Source: Bacillota bacterium (GTDB lineage Bacteria > Bacillota > UBA4882 > UBA8346). From it: a stretch of 64,000 bases of DNA. The position numbers and the translations under genes are program-made. Of the stretch, positions 18,039-27,777 are shown one piece after another. Below the pieces are notes generated by a model. It had not been told where the DNA came from, searched no databases, and was given only the letters and a program-made list of their open reading frames with translations. Position 1 is the stretch's first letter; every line of letters begins with the position of its first letter. The stretch spans positions 1-64,000 of the forward strand of contig JAEZJQ010000029.1 of assembly GCA_023436305.1 (NCBI GenBank), in the 5' to 3' direction.

Positions 18039-21000
18039 ATGCAGCAAGAAGGTGCTTTTTTGCAAGATATTGTCATTACCAAACTATCTTTACCTCCCAT
18101 TGAAAAGGATATTGTCGCCCGTCCCCGTCTGCTACAGCTAGCAACCGAAATTACCTCGAAAAAACTCACATTGTTGACAGCACCCGCCGGATACGGCAAA
18201 ACGGTCCTGATGGTCCAATTGGTGAAAGCAATTTTGAAACCTTCAACTTGGTGTCAATTGGATAGTTATGATAATGATTTTATGGTTTTTATCAAATATT
18301 TGATAACCGGTATCCGAATAACTTATCCTGATTTCGGGAAAGAAGCCGTCAAGCTAACGGAATTGGGTGAAGCTAACACTCAGCAACGATTGTTGGTAGC
18401 TTCGATCATTAATGACTTGGCGGCTTTCGCCCCCAATGGTTTAGTAATAGTTTTAGACGATTTCCATGTCATCACCGAACCGACTATTTATGATTTCATC
18501 CAAGAACTCCTTTCTTACCTTCCCGGCGGAATACATTTCATGATTGCCAGCCGGTCGATTATGCCGTTTCCGGTTGACCGGCTTAAACTAACCGGTGACC
18601 TTCTGGCGATAGAGGCGGATAGTCTGCGATTCCGCCCGGAAGAAGTCGCTACATTTTTTGCGCAAAAAGATCAGGCTATTCCCGAAAAAACTGCCGAAAC
18701 TTTAACATCTAACATTTTTGGATGGCCGGTGGCTTTACGATTGATGAAAAACCCCTGCCCGGAAGAAACCCAAACTCTTTCTTACGATGACCACCAAGCA
18801 ATTTACGACTATCTGGCTACGGCAATATATACGAAACTGCCAAAGCCGGTCCAATCCTTTTTAGTGGCAACTTCAATCTTGGATGTATTCACCGCGGAAT
18901 TTTGCAATACTTTATTGGAACGAACCGACGCGGATCAAATATTACACTATCTGGAAAACCAACAGTTGTTCCTGATCTCTTTGATAGGAACCGTGAAATC
19001 TTTCCGTTACCATGACTTATTTCGTGATTTTCTCCAAGCCAAGCTCGGTGTGGAACGAAAGAAACTACTATACAAAGCTGCCGAGATTACATATCAAACC
19101 GGGAATCCGGTTCAATCCTGTGAATATTTATTAAAGGCCGGGGCAACCGATGCTCATATTCCGGTATTGGTTGAGGCGGGGCGGAAAGCACTTGAATGTG
19201 GGCAATGGAAGACCGTGGCCCGCTGGTTAAAGGGGCTGACAGGAGAACAAATTCAAGCGAACTCTTGGCTGTCTTATTTTCAAGCCCAAGTTGAACTTTA
19301 CCAGAACCGGCCGGAGCAGGCTGAACGATGGGCCAAAATTTCCGCTGCCCTTTTTATTGCCGGCCGGGACCACCTTGGTTTACTTGAAGCCAATATACTC
19401 AAGGCCAAGCTTTTACGTTGTTACGGAAGATATCAACAAAGTTTTGAGCTGCTGCAACAAGTAGCGTCGGAGATTCCACTCGAACAATTAAGGAACCGCG
19501 TGGATCTCTATATGGAAATGTATGTGGTTTCATGCTTGACCGGCCGTCTTAAAGAAGGTGAGGCTATTTTAACGCAAGGTTTGGAACTCATTACACCCTG
19601 GAAAGACGGATATATCGAATCTCATTTTTATGAGGGTCTGGGAACTATCAATTATATGTTGGGAAACTACCCCAAAGCATTGCAAATGTATAAGCATGGC
19701 GCTGAAGCATCACCGGACCGCAGACTGCCAAGCTATTATGCCCAGGATAACGTTGGTTCCATTTATGGAGATTGGGGAGAACTGGACCAAGCACTGGGGT
19801 ATGGTAATCGAAATGTAGAAATCAAAGAAAAGTTGAATTTATATGAAACGCTTCCTTCAGCTTACTACTACCTTGCCGGTATTCATGTGGACCGCGGGGA
19901 ATTTGACTTAGCGGAAAACCTTTACCGTAAAGCGATTATGATGGTAAAAGCCAATAACAACGATCGTTTTGCCCATTCCACAATATTGGTTTTCCTGGCC
20001 CGGTGCTTGAGTTTGCAAGGTAAATTGACGGAAGGGTTAAAACTCGTGGAAGAAGCCCTTCAGGAGGCGGAAGCGCAATCGGGGCTTGCTTGGGCCATAA
20101 GCCGGGAGATTGGTTCGCTGGTCCTGATCAGCGCCGGAGAAATTGAAAAGGCCGAAAAAATGTTGTTGGAAGCAATAACCGCACTGAAAGAAATGGGGTT
20201 TCAAAAGTCGGTCTGTGATTGCGGCGCAGCTTTGGCTACAATTTATTGCTTAAAAAAAGATCTGGAAAAAGCGGAACAATATACCCGGGAGTCTCTGGGC
20301 ATCGCCTCCCGGTTGAACTTGATACAAATGTTTGTCACCCAATACGGCCTGATGCAACCGGTTTTAAGGATGGGATTGGAGAAAGGCATTGAAGTAACTT
20401 TCATTCAGCGGGTTTTGGCGCGTTTGGGAGACCGCTCCCTGCCTGTTCTCGCTGCTTTAGCGGTGAATCCGGAACCGGCCATTCGTTTACGGACAATTTT
20501 ACCTTTGACGGAAATTGGGACATCCCGGGCGAAAGCGATTATGAAGGATTTAATTCACGACCCGAATCCGGAAGTTTTTGAAATAGCAAACCGTTTGTCC
20601 AAAACCGGCGATTCCCCGGTAAGTTCTTCCGGCGCCTTGATTTCCACCTGCGACAGACCTGTTATGGAATTAATGATGCTGGGGAATTTCCGGGTATTTA
20701 TAAATAGCGCTGAAATCAGCCCCATGAGTTGGCGGGCTGTCAAAGTCAGAGATCTTCTCGCATATCTGACTCACCGGACGGAGCCGGTAAGTACTCCCCA
20801 AATTCTAGATGATTTATGGCCCCAGTTTGACCGGGAAAAAGCTGCCGCTAATTTTCATACCACTCTATACCAACTACGGTATAGACTAAGGCAGGCTTGT
20901 GATGCTAATTTGGTGTTCTACGGCGGCCAACGTTATTTCGTAAAGCCGGATAGCTTTATTTCCGACCGCCACCGGTATGAAAAGTTGATTGTTTCCGCTC

Positions 21001-21392
21001 TTAAGAAGGACTTATCTCCGGAAACGGTGGCCAATCTTGAACAAGCGCTGGGTATGTACCAAGGCGACTATCTGGCGGATCTGGACTATGAGTGGGTTAT
21101 TCCGGTACAGGAACATTTAAAGAGGCTCTGTTTAGAAGCCCGGATAGCCTTGTCCCGTCACTATTTAGAGAACAATGGGTTCAATCTAGCCATTGGACAC
21201 CTCCGGTCGGCGCAAGCATTAAACCCTTTACACGAGGAGATTTACTGTTTGTTAATGACTGCCAATGCGGGGAAGGGTTACCGTCAGGCTGTCATGGAAG
21301 AATACGAACAATTGAAGACCATGTTAAAAAAAGAACTCGGGTTGGAGCCTTCCAAAAGTTCGACAGAACTTTATTACCGTTTATATAAGTAA
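18039..21392 (+). CDS. MalT-like STAND ATPase regulator with SARP/BTAD output
   Basis: The product is 1117 residues. The ATG at 18039 has no clear ribosome binding site; a TTG at 18060, close behind AGAAGGTG, is an in-frame alternative. The N-terminus is a STAND NTPase: Walker A APAGYGKTV (48-56), Walker B LVIVLDD (135-141), and an AAA-lid region as in MalT. Residues about 340-800 are helical TPR-type repeats that would sense a ligand or partner. MalT itself ends in a LuxR helix-turn-helix, but here the C-terminus has an OmpR-like winged helix (from MMLGNFRVF, about 875-970, with SWRAVKVRDLLAYL) followed by a BTAD tetratricopeptide domain. This is the output of SARP activators. It is probably a transcription activator of nearby export or polysaccharide genes; targets are unknown. 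Confidence 0.88.
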   Translation: MQQEGAFLQDIVITKLSLPPIEKDIVARPRLLQLATEITSKKLTLLTAPAGYGKTVLMVQLVKAILKPSTWCQLDSYDNDFMVFIKYLITGIRITYPDFGKEAVKLTELGEANTQQRLLVASIINDLAAFAPNGLVIVLDDFHVITEPTIYDFIQELLSYLPGGIHFMIASRSIMPFPVDRLKLTGDLLAIEADSLRFRPEEVATFFAQKDQAIPEKTAETLTSNIFGWPVALRLMKNPCPEETQTLSYDDHQAIYDYLATAIYTKLPKPVQSFLVATSILDVFTAEFCNTLLERTDADQILHYLENQQLFLISLIGTVKSFRYHDLFRDFLQAKLGVERKKLLYKAAEITYQTGNPVQSCEYLLKAGATDAHIPVLVEAGRKALECGQWKTVARWLKGLTGEQIQANSWLSYFQAQVELYQNRPEQAERWAKISAALFIAGRDHLGLLEANILKAKLLRCYGRYQQSFELLQQVASEIPLEQLRNRVDLYMEMYVVSCLTGRLKEGEAILTQGLELITPWKDGYIESHFYEGLGTINYMLGNYPKALQMYKHGAEASPDRRLPSYYAQDNVGSIYGDWGELDQALGYGNRNVEIKEKLNLYETLPSAYYYLAGIHVDRGEFDLAENLYRKAIMMVKANNNDRFAHSTILVFLARCLSLQGKLTEGLKLVEEALQEAEAQSGLAWAISREIGSLVLISAGEIEKAEKMLLEAITALKEMGFQKSVCDCGAALATIYCLKKDLEKAEQYTRESLGIASRLNLIQMFVTQYGLMQPVLRMGLEKGIEVTFIQRVLARLGDRSLPVLAALAVNPEPAIRLRTILPLTEIGTSRAKAIMKDLIHDPNPEVFEIANRLSKTGDSPVSSSGALISTCDRPVMELMMLGNFRVFINSAEISPMSWRAVKVRDLLAYLTHRTEPVSTPQILDDLWPQFDREKAAANFHTTLYQLRYRLRQACDANLVFYGGQRYFVKPDSFISDRHRYEKLIVSALKKDLSPETVANLEQALGMYQGDYLADLDYEWVIPVQEHLKRLCLEARIALSRHYLENNGFNLAIGHLRSAQALNPLHEEIYCLLMTANAGKGYRQAVMEEYEQLKTMLKKELGLEPSKSSTELYYRLYK

Positions 21393-21590
21393 CTATAAAA
21401 ATCATCGTTCAATCTTTGAAAATTTACTTTTTCCCAAAAAGCTCGAAAATACTCCGTTATTCTCTTCCAAGGTATGTCATTACTAATTTTTTCCTAACCA
21501 TTTAATACCATTTCTAAAATCTACAAATTTTTTCAAATATCTGTTTAGTTTTTGTTCGGAATGGTCTTCTTATAATAAAAGGAAGGTAGT
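21393..21590. other. Gene-free stretch downstream of the STAND regulator
   Basis: This AT-rich sequence has no clear terminator hairpin. A perfect TATAAT at 21571-21576 lies 15 bases before the small start at 21591, without an obvious -35 box. Confidence 0.4.
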
Positions 21591-21885
21591 ATGCGAAAAT
21601 TCCTATCTTTTAAAGTAAAATAAAATCATTAAAACTATAAAAAGGGCTATTCGTTGGGTTTTCCAAAAGTCAACGTGACAGTGGCAATTACCGCCTATGA
21701 GGACGGAAACATTTGGCGGGGGCCGGATACCAATGAATATACCATCCCCGGACAAAAAATCAGCGCCATCCCCCTGCCTCAGACCGGTAACATCTTAAAC
21801 GGAAGTCGAGGTAATCGTTAATGTTGCACCCCCTTTCGGCGGGCCGGAAATATCAAATGCGGAGCCGATTGAGGCTGTCTTGTAA
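21591..21885 (+). pseudogene. Decayed gene remnant, probably of an exported protein
   Basis: AAAGGAAGG precedes an ATG at 21591 that opens the ten-codon peptide MRKFLSFKVK, which resembles the start of a signal peptide. Farther on, a frame from about 21654 reads LGFPKVNVTVAITAYEDG and continues with GNIWRGPDTNEYTIPG to a stop at 21819-21821. Shifting by one base near 21803 extends sensible coding text (VIVNVAPPFGGPEISN) to a stop at 21883-21885. The pieces look like the remains of one gene, broken by an internal deletion and a frameshift. The family is not recognised; the beta-strand character suggests a surface protein domain. Confidence 0.45.
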
Positions 21886-21934
21886 TCTTATTGGTATCCC
21901 AATCCAGGATGAAATGAATCGATTTTCGGAAAAT

Positions 21935-24673
21935 TTATGAAGTGGGTTTCAATTGAACGGCACTTGTTTTTACAGAATTATTCTTTTGAGTATATAAAAT
22001 TATAAAATAAGCCAATACGGCGGACTGGATGAATGTAAAAAACATGAATATAGTAAACAAGGTCAAGCCTGACTGTATCCAAGCAATAAAAATATAAAAA
22101 TAATATAAGAACATGAATAAAATGCTGATACTTATCAATGCCTTCGTCATAACCGAAAGAAATTTTGTTTTATAGGCGCATCCGGAAGACACGCCACTTA
22201 ATCGAAAGGGCATGAATAAATACCAAAAACCAGCCATAATAAAACTAAAATTCCATAACATCCACCAATTGATTAATTGTGACTTAATAAGGAGCCATAA
22301 AAAAGGGAACAGGTTCACCAGGATTAAGAGCAAGGGTCCGGCACAATACGCCCAATTAATTTTACGGGTTTTATTGGCATTCCATTTTCGTTTCCGGGAA
22401 AATAATCCAGCCATATATCCGCTTACACATGCAAACAAATTTGTATAATGTAAGGCAATAATCCGAAAAGGCGCCAGGGAGATTCTATTTTGTTTTAAAA
22501 AAATCTGGCTTACAATCATTGACAAGATAAATAAAGAAGGAATAACCAATTGATTTAAATGGTAAAAGTTAATCTTTATCTCGAAAGCGTAACTAAGAAA
22601 TGGCAAAAGGTAAGTAATCAACAATGTAAAAGGGAGGGTGATAAAACAACTGGTAAAAAGAAAAAAGCGAAATATTTGACCTTTTCGTAGATTGCTTTTA
22701 ATATTTCCGGCAAAAATACTTTTATATAAATTGGGATAAAAAATCTGATTTAATATCTCAATCATCCCTCGCGACCAACGAAAAATTTGGGGTAATTTCC
22801 CGGAGATCTCAACCCCTTCCCCAATACACCAAATGTCCGTACCAATCTCTCCCGGGGAAAAGTTTTCCTTTGTTTTGGCAAACAACCCCAATAATCCTTG
22901 CCCGAAATCTTCGGCGACAGATCCAATAAAAAAGCCGCCCGTATAGGATAAAATCGATACTCCATCCTTAAAATTGAAAATAGTTCCCGTCCCACGGGGG
23001 AACACCATGGTTGGAGGGTTATTGGCGCCAAAGGTGGTTTCAAAATAATGCATTGCTTCGGCATCGGCTTTTTCCCCGTTGGTGACTTCCGTTTTATAAA
23101 TACCCTTGAATGTTAGCGGAAATTGAAAATATTCCAGGTTTTTTTGACGAATTTCATAATGACCGGCCAGGGACGCTTCGGGAAAAACAAAATAATCATC
23201 ATCCAGGGTTAAGTAGTATTCATCTCCGGCAAAATCGATGGCATTAAAGAAAGCCCGATTTTGATTCCCGGCTTTTAAATGTTGCCGGGCGTGGATCCGG
23301 TAATAGGTAAACCCCAGTTCGATACAATTGCGTCTTTCTTGTTTAACTTTTTGGGGATTGGATGAAGAACTTGAAATTAATAAACGTCGGCCGTCAACCG
23401 GCCAATAAACATGCCGGTTAATCACCATCATATTAAAAAGCTTTTCACAATCCGGATTATGGATATGATGGGCCAATACAAGCAAAGGTAAATTATTTTG
23501 AAAAGCTTCCGGTTTTTCAAATAAAACCCTCTTGTCACCATACGAATAAAATGCGGCTATTTCTTGGAAAATAGCATTGATAGCTCTCCCCATAAACCGG
23601 TTATCCGTTTGCGAACGGAATATTCCTCCCAGAATTTTCATTTCCAATTGGCGGCATAAAAAGTGAGGAGAGTTGGTAAAAAGGACAAAATCATTAATAT
23701 TTATCGGTAGTGAAACTTTGGGTGATCGATACTTTTGGTCGTAAGCGATACGGATCCCGCGCAATACCTTCATTAAATCTCCAAAATTATTTGTTTCGGA
23801 CCGGTTGACTATTTGCCAAATTTTTTCCAAATCCCGCAGTGGATTTTTTTGGGCGTATAAAGCCGGTTTGGTGTTGAGATAATTACGATACCAATCATTT
23901 GCCACTCGAAATAAATCAAACCAGATTTCGGTCTTTTTCAAAGAAGCTTCCGCGGCTGTTAAGGCCAGTTTCTTTTCACGGATTTGATTGACAATCAAGC
24001 GGTATAACTCCCGATAGTCATCAATATCCAGAGAGGGATACTCCGGGTATATCTCAATTTTTTCCACCAATTGTATACATAAATCTTGGATTGTTTTGAA
24101 GTCGTTATCGTCAAAAAAAACCGCCGCTTCTTTGATAAAGCCGCCACTTCCCACAAAAAAGGCAAGTACCAGGTAACCGGTGAAATTTTCGGGAGACATT
24201 TCCGTAATATCATTATATTGTAACCGCATCAAGTAATTAATCAATGAGAACTTGAAAAAATCCAACCAAATATACTTGCGATGAATATTACCATCATTGC
24301 TTTCATTTACGATATTGCCACCAGTAAACCCCGGGATACAATCGGCGATTTTTTTGATTAAAAATAGCTCTTGCAGCAATACTCTCATTTCCGGATATTC
24401 CTCGGAAAATTCAACGGCTTCGTGATAAAACAGGTCCAATTGTTTTAATTCGTGGGAAGAAATTGGTTTGGAAAAACCCTGTAAATTACAAATACCATAT
24501 GTGTAATTCAAGCCGAGTTTGATTCGAAACGGCAGATCGGAAGCCAAAATTTTGTGCAAGAACTTCGCTTCCCTTTGATGTTTTCCGGTTTTTAACCGGG
24601 GGGAATATTTATACTGTTCAACGCCCCAGATTCCCCAAAAACCGGATTTTAACTGGTTAAATAACATCATCAA
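21935..24673 (-). CDS. BcsA-like processive family-2 glycosyltransferase with long N-terminal extension
   Basis: The product is 912 residues. The GT2 core (about 425-640) has LTLDDDYF (DxD, 491-493), AEDFGQG (catalytic-base position, 588-589) and QIFRWSRG (QxxRW, 629-633), the motif set of cellulose synthase and other processive beta-glycan synthases. About six hydrophobic segments follow (about 650-895) and should form the export channel. The first 420 residues are helical, have no signal peptide, and are not recognised. No PilZ domain is seen. The start overlaps the stop of the upstream methyltransferase by four bases (ATGA), so the two are co-translated. With the GH6 gene further upstream it suggests synthesis of a beta-glucan exopolysaccharide; the product sugar is inferred. 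Confidence 0.85.
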   Translation of the reverse strand: MMMLFNQLKSGFWGIWGVEQYKYSPRLKTGKHQREAKFLHKILASDLPFRIKLGLNYTYGICNLQGFSKPISSHELKQLDLFYHEAVEFSEEYPEMRVLLQELFLIKKIADCIPGFTGGNIVNESNDGNIHRKYIWLDFFKFSLINYLMRLQYNDITEMSPENFTGYLVLAFFVGSGGFIKEAAVFFDDNDFKTIQDLCIQLVEKIEIYPEYPSLDIDDYRELYRLIVNQIREKKLALTAAEASLKKTEIWFDLFRVANDWYRNYLNTKPALYAQKNPLRDLEKIWQIVNRSETNNFGDLMKVLRGIRIAYDQKYRSPKVSLPININDFVLFTNSPHFLCRQLEMKILGGIFRSQTDNRFMGRAINAIFQEIAAFYSYGDKRVLFEKPEAFQNNLPLLVLAHHIHNPDCEKLFNMMVINRHVYWPVDGRRLLISSSSSNPQKVKQERRNCIELGFTYYRIHARQHLKAGNQNRAFFNAIDFAGDEYYLTLDDDYFVFPEASLAGHYEIRQKNLEYFQFPLTFKGIYKTEVTNGEKADAEAMHYFETTFGANNPPTMVFPRGTGTIFNFKDGVSILSYTGGFFIGSVAEDFGQGLLGLFAKTKENFSPGEIGTDIWCIGEGVEISGKLPQIFRWSRGMIEILNQIFYPNLYKSIFAGNIKSNLRKGQIFRFFLFTSCFITLPFTLLITYLLPFLSYAFEIKINFYHLNQLVIPSLFILSMIVSQIFLKQNRISLAPFRIIALHYTNLFACVSGYMAGLFSRKRKWNANKTRKINWAYCAGPLLLILVNLFPFLWLLIKSQLINWWMLWNFSFIMAGFWYLFMPFRLSGVSSGCAYKTKFLSVMTKALISISILFMFLYYFYIFIAWIQSGLTLFTIFMFFTFIQSAVLAYFIILYTQKNNSVKTSAVQLKPTS

Positions 24674-26250
24674 ACCACCTTTTGAGCGATATAGATTCCA
24701 ATGTTCGTATTATAATGCAATTTATAGCCCAATTCCTTTAGTACCGGCGTCAATTCCTGGCTAAAATGACAATATTTCATCTCATATTCTTTGTTTTCAA
24801 GCAATTGATCCGAAATTGTTTGTTCAAATGGTTGCTCTCCAAAAATCCACCTGTGTTTTGCCGCCCGATGAGCGTCCATTGACATATGGGCCGGTATTGA
24901 AATAATCACCGCGGTTACCGCCATCGGTCCCAAACTGTTGAAGTGTCGGATGAGCCGCTGTAAAAATTTGGCCGGTGATTCCTCAATATGCTCAAGGACA
25001 TGATTGAGAAAAATACAATCGTAAAACGTATTAATTTCACTAAAATCACCGACTTTTGTAATTTTTACATCATGTTTAATCTCCGGAATCGTGATTTCAT
25101 ATCCTTCTCCGTAAATATCTAAAAAATCTTTCAATAGCCGTAAAAAAAGGCCGTCCCCGCATCCGATATCCGCCACTTTTCCACTAAAATGGATGTGTCT
25201 CAGATAATCAATCTCAAATCCGTAAATACTCGAAAATAGATCAATATGGGAATATAATGGGTGCTCCGGGTCCTGTATCGGAAAAAAATTATAATTATTT
25301 AAAATTCTTTTACAGCAGCGGATATATGTTTGATTAAATATGAATTGGTTATACTCAAAATCAGTTTTGACTTTCAGAACGTTTTTACTAATTTCCCGGG
25401 CGACCTGAATTACATCTTGGTTATTACAGCCCAGCGCAATCAACTGACGGCGGAGATGAAAAAAACTGTCGCGGGAAACACCCTGGGCTTTAAATAAAGG
25501 GATAAATTCGCCATCCTTTTTTTCGACCAATACCCGGTCATAAAGATAGGTTACTTTAATGGAGAATTGCACCAACCTTTTTTGAAAACTGACATTGGTG
25601 GAAACTCCCAAAATTTTAGCCAAACAAATCAATTCTTCAAGACAATTTTTATTATCAAATCTTCCTTCGGGGAATAGTACCGAGATGATAAACCGGTCGG
25701 TCTTATTGTCAAAGGAAATTAAAATCGAAAGATCATACTTGGCATCGTATAAATCAATCAATTCGGAGAGTAGAAAAATCAGCAGTGATTTATACCAATA
25801 GATATAACAATTTTCATTCTGAAGCCGGTTTTCGATTTTTAGATTTACGGAAGGTTTCAAACTCTTTTGGAGATCTTTGATGAACAACTCAATTGAAAAG
25901 GCCTCAAGGTATTGACAAAGAGTAGCGGAATTCCGATTTTGGATTAAAAAAGCGGATAATTTAATTTTATTCAACATTGTGTAAAAATTCACCGAGTTGT
26001 TATAAGTCGAGAGAAACAGCAATGATTTCCCGATATTGGATAAGTTTTTGTCAAAATAAAACGCTTTTATCCTTTCAGACTTCCAGAAATTAAGTTTGGT
26101 GAGCGTTACGGAGGAAAACACTCCGTTAAGCAAATTATTCGCGAATTTATCGATTCCCAAACTATTTTTTACCGATAAAAAAGAGTCTTTGTTTTGCAGT
26201 ATTACACTCAGGATTGACAAGCATATCCCCCCTAAAATTCTTTTACACAT
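24670..26250 (-). CDS. SAM-dependent methyltransferase with a kinase-like N-terminal domain
   Basis: The product is 526 residues. The C-terminal part (about 340-526) is a class I methyltransferase: KVADIGCGDGLFLRLL is the SAM-binding loop, and FLNHVLEHIEE is the post-motif seen in small-molecule and sugar methyltransferases. The N-terminal part (about 100-250) has the layout of a degenerate GHKL ATPase: LLIFLLSELIDLYDAKYD resembles the N box and LAKILGVSTNVSF resembles the segment before the last strand. The usual glycine boxes are not preserved. It overlaps the GT2 gene by four bases, so it probably modifies the same polysaccharide or regulates its synthesis. The substrate is unknown. Confidence 0.75.
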   Translation of the reverse strand: MCKRILGGICLSILSVILQNKDSFLSVKNSLGIDKFANNLLNGVFSSVTLTKLNFWKSERIKAFYFDKNLSNIGKSLLFLSTYNNSVNFYTMLNKIKLSAFLIQNRNSATLCQYLEAFSIELFIKDLQKSLKPSVNLKIENRLQNENCYIYWYKSLLIFLLSELIDLYDAKYDLSILISFDNKTDRFIISVLFPEGRFDNKNCLEELICLAKILGVSTNVSFQKRLVQFSIKVTYLYDRVLVEKKDGEFIPLFKAQGVSRDSFFHLRRQLIALGCNNQDVIQVAREISKNVLKVKTDFEYNQFIFNQTYIRCCKRILNNYNFFPIQDPEHPLYSHIDLFSSIYGFEIDYLRHIHFSGKVADIGCGDGLFLRLLKDFLDIYGEGYEITIPEIKHDVKITKVGDFSEINTFYDCIFLNHVLEHIEESPAKFLQRLIRHFNSLGPMAVTAVIISIPAHMSMDAHRAAKHRWIFGEQPFEQTISDQLLENKEYEMKYCHFSQELTPVLKELGYKLHYNTNIGIYIAQKVV

Positions 26251-26663
26251 CCAAAAACGCCGCTATCTTTTTTAATTCCGAGATAGTTGCGACAGTATCA
26301 TCAAAATTTCAGCTTAACTTCCTCAAGGCTTCAGCCGAAGTTAAACTTCAAAAACCTTAATTGCTCCATGAATCCGGGAATTAATGACGTGTACTGTGCT
26401 GGATGTGCTTAGCGGTGTTGTTGTTTTTCCAGATAATGGTGTTGGCAAGAATTTCGGAGAGTTTTATTTCTTCAACGGTAAAAAATGTGGATGCAAACAA
26501 TTTCAGAAAGCAGCGTCTATCTTATCAATATTTAATATTTATTAATATATTAAAAAATTGACTATTGAATTGTATATCAAAATAGTCTGTCTGTCAAGCT
26601 CAAAAACTCGAAAATTTCTTTTCGAAGTGACTCGACGGAAATACTTTGATCATAAAATTTTGT
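26251..26663. other. Intergenic region between the GH6 and methyltransferase genes
   Basis: No gene is supported. A stem with 8-bp arms (TTAACTTC / GAAGTTAA, 26314-26344) lies 64 bases upstream of the methyltransferase start. The segment next to the GH6 stop is AT-rich. A separate promoter for the methyltransferase-GT2 pair is possible. Confidence 0.4.
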
Positions 26664-27509
26664 TCACATTCCAACTAAGCTTTTTATAAACGTACCAGCT
26701 GGCGCCACCCTGCCATCGGATTCTCCCGGCGGTTTAATCCAAAGAAAGGCCAAACAGTTTGGATTTTTAGTGTGAAATGAGGGAAAAATACCGATCTTAA
26801 TTCCTTCCGGATCATAAATATCGGGATATCGGGGCGAACGCCCTCCATTCCGGGATGTATCAATGAGATATTTTTTCCCGATAAAGGATTGGATAATTGA
26901 GTCCGCATATTGGATACAGGTTTGAGTTGGATAAAACGATGATACGTTCACCGAAAAACCGTCAGCAAAGTGAATACCGGCTTTCCTTAAGCGCTTGACT
27001 ACCTCCTTTGGGGCCAACCAGGCGGGATTTCCGGCATCGATGAATATTTTGGCGTTTCTACATTTTTGGCGATAGACTTTCACCGCGATTTTCATCAACT
27101 CATAATCCGGATCTTCAAAACACAGTTCATCCGGTTCGATAATGACAATCACCGGTTTATTTCCGATAATTTGTGCAATCCGGTGAACCGCCGAAGTATA
27201 AGCAGCGGAATCGGCGGAACCGCCCCTGGAATATCCTCCCCGGTCACGATTGGGAATTAAATATTGAACGGCCAGATAATATGCTTTATCCGCCGCGGGG
27301 ATCTTTAATAACCGCTGTAAATATTGCAATGCATCGGTATCATTAAATATCCATAAGGCGCTTGGCTCTCCATAATAATTTACGGATTGGGAATCAATGT
27401 TTTTCACAATTGAGTAATTTTGACCATCTTCCGAACCGTCCCCCTGGAAAAGCACCATTATCCCACCCAATAGAATGATCATTAAAACCAATTGTTTTTT
27501 GGCGTTCAT
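26664..27509 (-). CDS. Exported GH6 endoglucanase, possibly a synthase-associated hydrolase
   Basis: The product is 281 residues, a compact GH6 domain behind an N-terminal signal or anchor (1-22). GH6 motifs are clear: YLIPNRDRGGYSRGG (Asp89), VIIEPDEL (acid Asp127), YLIDTSRNGG, and LWIKPPGESDG (Asp265). These match the aligned Asp residues of Cel6 enzymes. There is no CBM and no linker, unlike the secreted cellulases at the left end. GH6 is uncommon in Bacillota. In Streptomyces a GH6 gene accompanies the CslA cellulose-synthase-like gene, and bcs operons use a GH8 (BcsZ) in the same role. Here the GT2 synthase lies downstream on the same strand, so a role in trimming newly made glucan is likelier than cellulose feeding. 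Confidence 0.88.
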   Translation of the reverse strand: MNAKKQLVLMIILLGGIMVLFQGDGSEDGQNYSIVKNIDSQSVNYYGEPSALWIFNDTDALQYLQRLLKIPAADKAYYLAVQYLIPNRDRGGYSRGGSADSAAYTSAVHRIAQIIGNKPVIVIIEPDELCFEDPDYELMKIAVKVYRQKCRNAKIFIDAGNPAWLAPKEVVKRLRKAGIHFADGFSVNVSSFYPTQTCIQYADSIIQSFIGKKYLIDTSRNGGRSPRYPDIYDPEGIKIGIFPSFHTKNPNCLAFLWIKPPGESDGRVAPAGTFIKSLVGM

Positions 27510-27561
27510 TTCAACTCCAAAATTCCGTTTAAATTTTGTAGGAAGAAACTATTGCTGCTCT

Positions 27562-27650
27562 AACATTCTGTGCGGATAATGGATTACAATATACGCGAAT
27601 AAAACATATCGTGGTTATCAGTAAAAAAAGTGTTACTCGCACATACTCCT
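27562..27650. mobile_element. MITE-like inverted-repeat element, copy 2 (degenerate)
   Basis: An 89-bp relative of copy 1: TCTGTGCGG on the left and CGCACATACTCCT on the right keep most of the terminal repeats, while the middle is shortened and diverged. It retains AAAACATAT and AAAGTGTTAC blocks found in copy 1. Confidence 0.55.
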
Positions 27651-27777
27651 ATCAACAATCCGCCTTATTATAACATACCGACGGATACTTTTAAAGGCTC
27701 TAAGTTGCACTATTTATATTAATAATAATTTTAATTATATTTAAAAATAATTTAACAGGATGATTAAACCGGGTCCC

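Noticed and set aside
26664..27509. GH6 as another secreted cellulase of the degradation island
   Set aside because: It has no CBM or linker, lies more than 10 kb from the island, and is on the same strand just upstream of a polysaccharide synthase pair; a synthesis role fits better, though this is not proven.
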